From assembly GCF_001905845.1 (NCBI RefSeq), contig NZ_LIVZ01000001.1, positions 186,001 through 250,000 on the forward strand: a stretch of 64,000 nucleotides of DNA, read 5' to 3'. A model generated the notes under the pieces. The model was not told the DNA's origin. It was given only the letters and a program-made list of their open reading frames with translations, and did no database searches. Below are positions 59,822 through 64,000 of this stretch, in pieces. The stretch comes from Streptomyces sp. TSRI0107 (GTDB lineage: Bacteria > Actinomycetota > Actinomycetes > Streptomycetales > Streptomycetaceae). Every line of letters begins with the position of its first letter. Within the stretch, counting starts at the first letter, position 1. The position numbers were made by a program, and so were the translations under genes.

Positions 59822-60841
59822 CTAACTACTGGCGCGCAGCCGGCGCGAGATGACGTAGTTGACGATCCCGATCAGGATGAGAATCAGGAACATCGTCCAG
59901 GCGATGGCGGAGGCCCGGCCGAGGTGCTGGTTGACCCAGCCCTGCTCGTACAGGTACAGGCCGAGCGTCTGGAACTGGTGCTGGGACCCGCCCGAGGCGC
60001 CCTTGTTCGCGTCGAACAGCAGCGGCTCGCCGAACAGCTGCGAGGCGCCGATCGTCGAGACGACCGTGGTGAACAGGATGGTCGGCCGCAGCGACGGCAG
60101 CGTCACATGGAAGAACTGCTGCCAGCGGTTGGCGCCGTCGAGCGCCGCCGACTCGTACAGGTCCTGCGGGATCGCCTGCATCGCCGCCAGATAGATCAGC
60201 GCGTTGTAGCCGGTCCATCGCCAGATCACGATCGTCGACACGGCGACCTGGGAGGCCCAGGTCTCGTTCTGCCAGTCGATGTTGTCGATGCCGACCATGC
60301 CCAGCGCCCAGTTGATCATGCCGTAGTCACGGCCGAAGAGCAGCACGAAGACCAGCGAGGCGGCGGCGATCGAGGTCGCGTACGGCGCGAGCATCACGAC
60401 CCGGTAGAAGGTCGAGGCGCGCAGCTTGTAGTTCAGGATGTGGGCGATGCCCATCGCCATCAGCAGCTGCGGGACGGTGGAGATGATGCCGATGGTGAGG
60501 GTGTTCTGCGCCGCGTTCCAGAAGAACTCGTCGTCGAAGATCCGGGTGTAGTTGCGCAGCCCGACCCAGTTCATGTCGGTGGGCGCGGTCAGCTCCACCT
60601 GGTGCAGCGAGGCCCAGCCCGTGTAGATCAGCGGGAACAGGCCGAAGGCCACGAACAGCAGGAAGAACGGGGAGACGAACGCGTACGGGCTCCAGCGGAC
60701 GTCCCGCTGCCAGCGGCGGGACAGCCGGGTCCGTCGGCGCTGCTCCTTCCCGTCGGACGCGGGGGCGCCGGCCGGGCGGCCCGGGGCCGCGCCCCCCTCC
60801 TTGGAGGGGGCCGCGGCGGCGGTGTCGTGCCCAGTGGTCAT
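59822..60841 (-). CDS. cebF: Cellobiose/cellotriose ABC permease
   Basis: 339 aa from ATG 60841; GTG 60850, overlapping the cebE stop, is an alternative. Six helices with MalF-type EAA loop LYESAALDGANRWQQFFHVTLPSLRPTILF in segments. An Arg-rich cytoplasmic N-terminus (RRTRLSRRWQRD). Partner of CebG. Confidence 0.93.
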   Translation of the reverse strand: MTTGHDTAAAAPSKEGGAAPGRPAGAPASDGKEQRRRTRLSRRWQRDVRWSPYAFVSPFFLLFVAFGLFPLIYTGWASLHQVELTAPTDMNWVGLRNYTRIFDDEFFWNAAQNTLTIGIISTVPQLLMAMGIAHILNYKLRASTFYRVVMLAPYATSIAAASLVFVLLFGRDYGMINWALGMVGIDNIDWQNETWASQVAVSTIVIWRWTGYNALIYLAAMQAIPQDLYESAALDGANRWQQFFHVTLPSLRPTILFTTVVSTIGASQLFGEPLLFDANKGASGGSQHQFQTLGLYLYEQGWVNQHLGRASAIAWTMFLILILIGIVNYVISRRLRASS

Positions 60842-60846
60842 ACGGG

Positions 60847-62166
60847 TCACTGGTCCAGGTTGTTGTCGATGGTCTTCACGGCCGTCTCCCAGGCCTCCTC
60901 GGGCGACTTGCCCTGGGTGACGAGGATGACGCCGTTGTCGGTGAGGCCCTGCTGGATGATCTGGTCCTTCGGGCCGATCACCTGGACGGGGGCGTTCTTG
61001 GCGGCCTCGGCGAAGATCTCGCCGATCGGGGCGTCACCGGTCATCTCGTTCTTGGCGCCGGTGACCTCGGGCATCGTGTACGCGGCCGGGGTGCTCGGGA
61101 AGCCGCCCTGCACCTTGAACAGCTTGGCCTGCTGCTCGGGCGCGGTCAGCCAGGCGGCCAGCTTGGCGGCCTCCTCGGTGTTCTTGCCGGACTTGGGCAC
61201 GGCGAGGAAGGAGCCGCCCCAGTTGCCGGACCTGGGCGCCTGGGCGACGTCCCACTTGCCCTTGGACTCCGGCTTCGACTTGCCCTTGATGGTGCCGAGC
61301 ATCCACGGCGGGCAGGAGACCGCGGCGAACTTGCTGTTGGCGATGGTCTGGTCCCAGGCGGGCTGGAACTGGGTCTGGTTGCCGAGGATCCCGTCCTCGG
61401 CGGCGGCCGCGGTGAGGTCGAAGGCGTCCTTGACGGCCGGGTTGGACTTGTAGATGACCTTGCCGGAGGAGTCGTAGAACCGCTCGGTCTCACTGCTGAG
61501 GATCGCGTTGATCAGACCGCCGGGGGAGTCCATGAAGTAGGTGCCCTTGGGCGCGTTCTTCTGGTAGTCGCGGCCGACGTCGACGAGCTTCTTCCAGTCG
61601 CCCGCCCAGAGCTTGCCGACCTCCTCGCGGTCGGTGGGCAGTCCGGCCTTCTCGAAGAGGTCGGTGCGGTAGCAGATGGCCATCGGGCCGACGTCGGTGC
61701 CGAGGCCGATCGTCTGGCCGTCCTGGGTGGTGGCCTGCTGCCACTTCGGCTTGAGGAAGTCGCTTTCCTTGCCGTACTTCGACAGGTCGAGCAGCTTGGC
61801 GGACTGGGTCGCCACGACCTCGGCGATGTTGCCGACCTCGACGGCCTGGATGTCCATCAGGCCGCTGTTGGTGGTGAGGTGGTTGACCAGCGCGGGGTAG
61901 TAGTTCTCGTTCCGCTCGGTGACGTTCTCCTTGATGGTGATGTCGGGGTTGAGTTTCATGTACTCGTCGTAGAGACCGGCTTCCTTGAAGCCCATCGTCC
62001 CGAAGAGTCCCAGCGTGATCGTCGTCTTGCCGCCGCCGTCGCCGCCGTTCGACTGGCCCGACTCGTTTTCGCCGTCGTCGGCACAGCCGGCCAGCAGCCC
62101 GGCGCCCAGCGACGCGACGGCCGCGAGGACGACCGCCTTGCGGCGGGTACGGGTAGATGCTCGCAT
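60847..62166 (-). CDS. cebE: Cellobiose/cellotriose-binding lipoprotein
   Basis: 439 aa. Basic start, lipobox LLAGC, Gly/Asn-rich linker, then a solute-binding fold with ITLGLFGTMGFKEAGLYDEYMKLNPDI and FAAVSCPPWMLGTIKGKS. It captures cello-oligosaccharides for CebFG. A perfect CebR box lies 152 bp upstream of its start. Confidence 0.94.
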   Translation of the reverse strand: MRASTRTRRKAVVLAAVASLGAGLLAGCADDGENESGQSNGGDGGGKTTITLGLFGTMGFKEAGLYDEYMKLNPDITIKENVTERNENYYPALVNHLTTNSGLMDIQAVEVGNIAEVVATQSAKLLDLSKYGKESDFLKPKWQQATTQDGQTIGLGTDVGPMAICYRTDLFEKAGLPTDREEVGKLWAGDWKKLVDVGRDYQKNAPKGTYFMDSPGGLINAILSSETERFYDSSGKVIYKSNPAVKDAFDLTAAAAEDGILGNQTQFQPAWDQTIANSKFAAVSCPPWMLGTIKGKSKPESKGKWDVAQAPRSGNWGGSFLAVPKSGKNTEEAAKLAAWLTAPEQQAKLFKVQGGFPSTPAAYTMPEVTGAKNEMTGDAPIGEIFAEAAKNAPVQVIGPKDQIIQQGLTDNGVILVTQGKSPEEAWETAVKTIDNNLDQ

Positions 62167-62520
62167 TGGGTCCTCCAGTTGCCCTGACGTGCCGACCCCC
62201 CGGCCAGAAATACTTGGTTGGTCCCGTGGTGCGTGGTGCTGCGTGGGTGTCCCGTGGTGCTGTGTGACGCTGCGGCTCGGGCGGGGAACGTGCGGGTTGT
62301 GTATGTGCCAGGTAGTGTGGGAGCGCTCCCATCGGTGATGTGTTGAAGGTTCGTGGGTTCGAGCGGGGGTGTCAAGGGAGCGGACGCGGAGAACTGCGTT
62401 CAGTTATCGGCCTGTTAACTGGAATCCGGGAACCGGGATCACCCCCGGTCCGTCGGCGCCAGATGGCCGGGGCACTGTTACATTCCAGGCCAACGGGTGT
62501 ACGACGGGAGGGCGAAGCCC
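62167..62520. other. Divergent cebE-cebR control region
   Basis: 354 bp. Contains the perfect CebR box at 62318-62331. An AT-richer stretch (62400-62430, with GTTATC and GTTAACTGG) may hold the cebR promoter. No gene is seen. Confidence 0.5.
62318..62331. promoter_or_regulatory. CebR operator
   Basis: TGGGAGCGCTCCCA, the exact 14-bp palindrome known for CebR, between the divergent cebE and cebR genes. Cellobiose or cellotriose releases the repressor. Confidence 0.9.
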
Positions 62521-63576
62521 ATGGCAAGCCACGGAGCGCGGGGCCGCAGCGGCGGCCGGCCGACCTTGGAAGAGGTCGCCGCACGCGCCGGAGTCGGGCG
62601 GGGCACGGTCTCCCGGGTGATCAACGGCTCGCCGCGGGTCAGCGACGCGACCCGCGCCGCCGTCGAGGCGGCCGTCGCGGAACTCGGCTACGTCCCGAAC
62701 ACGGCGGCCCGCGCCCTCGCCGCCAACCGCACCGACGCGATCGCGCTGGTCGTCCCGGAACCGGAGACGCGGTTCTTCGCGGAGCCGTACTTCTCGGACA
62801 TGCTGCGCGGTGTGGGCGCGGAGCTGAGCGAGACGGAGATGCAGCTCCTGCTGATCTTCGCGGGCAGCGACCGCGAGCGTCAGCGGCTCGCCCAGTACCT
62901 CGCCGCGCACCGCGTCGACGGCGTCCTGCTGGTCTCCGTGCACGCCGACGACCCGCTCCCGGACCTCCTCGCCCAGCTGGAGATCCCCGCGGTGATCAGC
63001 GGTCCCCGCTCGGCCGCGGAGACCCTGCCGTCGGTGGACTCCGACAACTACGGCGGCGCCCGCTCGGCCGTCGAACACCTGCTGTCCCGCGGCCGCCGCC
63101 GGGTCGCGCACATCACCGGCCGCCTCGACGTCTACGGCGCCCAGCGCCGCGTCGACGGCTACCGGGACGCGCTCGCCGACGCCGGCCACCGGGCCGACGA
63201 AGGGCTCATCGAGGCCGGCGACTTCACCGAGGAGGGCGGCCGCCGCGCGATGGCCGCCCTGCTGGCCCGTCACCCCGACCTCGACGCGGTCTTCGCGGCG
63301 TCCGACGTCACCGCGGCGGGCGCCCGGCACGCCCTGCGCGAGGCCGGCCGCCACATCCCCGACGACGTGGCCCTCGTCGGCTACGACGACTCCGCGATCG
63401 CCCGGCACCTGGACCCGCCCCTGACCAGCGTCCGCCAGCCCATCGAGGAAATGGGCCGCCGCATGATCGACCTCCTCCTCACCGAGATCGCGGACCGCCG
63501 CCCGGCGGCGTCGCGGGGGCTGGAGCGCAGGCAGATGGTGCTGGCCACGGAGCTGGTGGAGCGGGCGTCGTCATAG
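62521..63576 (+). CDS. cebR: LacI-family repressor of cellobiose uptake
   Basis: 351 aa from ATG 62521 (GGGAGGG upstream). HTH TLEEVAARAGVGRGTVSRVINGS and hinge RALAAN; sensor domain with EPYFSDMLRGVGAELSE, VDSDNYGGARSAVEHLL, FAASDVTAAGARHALRE and VALVGYDDS. It represses cebEFG-bglC through the CebR boxes at 62318 and 58793. Confidence 0.94.
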   Translation: MASHGARGRSGGRPTLEEVAARAGVGRGTVSRVINGSPRVSDATRAAVEAAVAELGYVPNTAARALAANRTDAIALVVPEPETRFFAEPYFSDMLRGVGAELSETEMQLLLIFAGSDRERQRLAQYLAAHRVDGVLLVSVHADDPLPDLLAQLEIPAVISGPRSAAETLPSVDSDNYGGARSAVEHLLSRGRRRVAHITGRLDVYGAQRRVDGYRDALADAGHRADEGLIEAGDFTEEGGRRAMAALLARHPDLDAVFAASDVTAAGARHALREAGRHIPDDVALVGYDDSAIARHLDPPLTSVRQPIEEMGRRMIDLLLTEIADRRPAASRGLERRQMVLATELVERASS

Positions 63577-63673
63577 CGGAGGGGCGGATCCCGTTCCGTC
63601 TCCGCCGCGGGGCGGAGACGCGCTGCCGCAGCGGACGATGTGCGGCCGCCCCGCCCGGAGCCAGCATGTCCGC

Positions 63674-64000
63674 ATGACGACAGCGACCGCCCCCGCGCCG
63701 GCGCCCCTGTGGGCCCGCCGCGCCGCCCACGCCATCGCCCTGTGCGCGCTCCCGTCCGGTCTGTGGCGCATCGCCATGGCGTCCGGGATATATGTCGGCT
63801 ACAGCGACCGGGTCCTGCGCGACGTCTTCGGCATCCCGGGCTGGGGCGTCGCCTACGTCGTCGGCCTCTCCGTGCTCGCCGAGCTGGCCGCCCTGGCACC
63901 GCTGCTGCTCGTCAGCGACCGGTGGCGTCCGCTGCGCCCCCGGACGCTGGGCACCGTGGCCTGGATCACCTCGGGCGTCCTGGTCCTGGTGGCGCTGTGG
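63674..64000 (+). CDS. Membrane protein, C-terminus beyond window
   Basis: The frame opens at ATG 63674 and is open for 109 codons to the window end. Hydrophobic segments lie at about residues 48-77 (FGIPGWGVAYVVGLSVLAEL plus AALAPLLLV) and from 90 to the edge. It starts MTTATAPAPAPLWARRAAHA, and WRIAMASGIYVGYSD is family-like. Function unknown. It contains ATA-TAT codons, rare in its neighbours, 98 bp after cebR. Confidence 0.75.
   Translation, partial: MTTATAPAPAPLWARRAAHAIALCALPSGLWRIAMASGIYVGYSDRVLRDVFGIPGWGVAYVVGLSVLAELAALAPLLLVSDRWRPLRPRTLGTVAWITSGVLVLVALW

Overview
The window is high-GC actinobacterial DNA and is almost certainly a Streptomyces chromosome. It has GC-rich third codon positions, GTG starts behind AGGAGG sites and many Streptomyces-type families. 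From about 21 kb to the right end, gene order recalls the S. coelicolor interval running from the SCO2838 endoglucanase and the cslA/glxA tip-glycan genes to the cellobiose locus cebR-cebEFG-bglC. That synteny is recalled from knowledge, not computed here.

Region 1 (1-8650) is an accessory, defence-like island. A Z1-domain ATPase (cut by the left edge) is followed by two tandem C5-cytosine-methyltransferase genes. Convergent to these lie a DUF6339-like protein, an unrecognised 325-aa protein, a fusion of an XRE helix-turn-helix to a MutL/HSP90-type GHKL ATPase, and a Vsr endonuclease. The first methyltransferase lacks the catalytic Cys of motif IV; the second is intact. An AT-rich palindrome lies just upstream of the XRE-ATPase gene.

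Region 2 (8.7-21.4 kb) is mixed core metabolism: a SEC-C protein, DUF899, DUF6412-YidC, fumarylacetoacetase family, an F420 oxidoreductase, UPF0303, and a divergent Gfo/Idh oxidoreductase and ROK-regulator pair with a clear operator. It also holds an LAXTG surface protein, a phosphonate-type binding-protein remnant joined in frame to a HAD hydrolase, and a class F sortase with a partner secreted protein.

Region 3 (21.4-31 kb) is the tip-glycan locus: GH6 lipoprotein, GlxA radical copper oxidase, CslA synthase, an NlpC/P60-like peptidoglycan-binding protein, an SPFH membrane protein and an AA10 LPMO with a DasR-like site. Two of the three tRNA-Lys(CTT) genes of the window flank this block.

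Region 4 (31-43.6 kb) holds an IclR regulator, an EhuABCD-type ABC importer, a D-2-hydroxyacid dehydrogenase, a maleate-isomerase gene beside a decayed paralogue, a primase-like gene whose end overlaps the third tRNA-Lys, an M6 metalloprotease, a PAS-GGDEF-EAL protein (CdgE-like) and an LLM oxidoreductase.

Region 5 (43.7-64 kb) has an overlapping three-gene helicase/unknown/Fe-S nuclease cassette, PAP2 and histidine phosphatases, an NsdA-like TPR regulator, a methyltransferase-fold protein, a two-component system, a GH18 chitinase and the ceb locus with two CebR boxes. A membrane protein runs off the right edge.

Two related 190-bp non-coding elements (22520-22709 and 35329-35520) sit in CTAG tetramers that also form the stop codons of the adjacent genes. 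A third gene end (19834) carries a matching 15-bp end.
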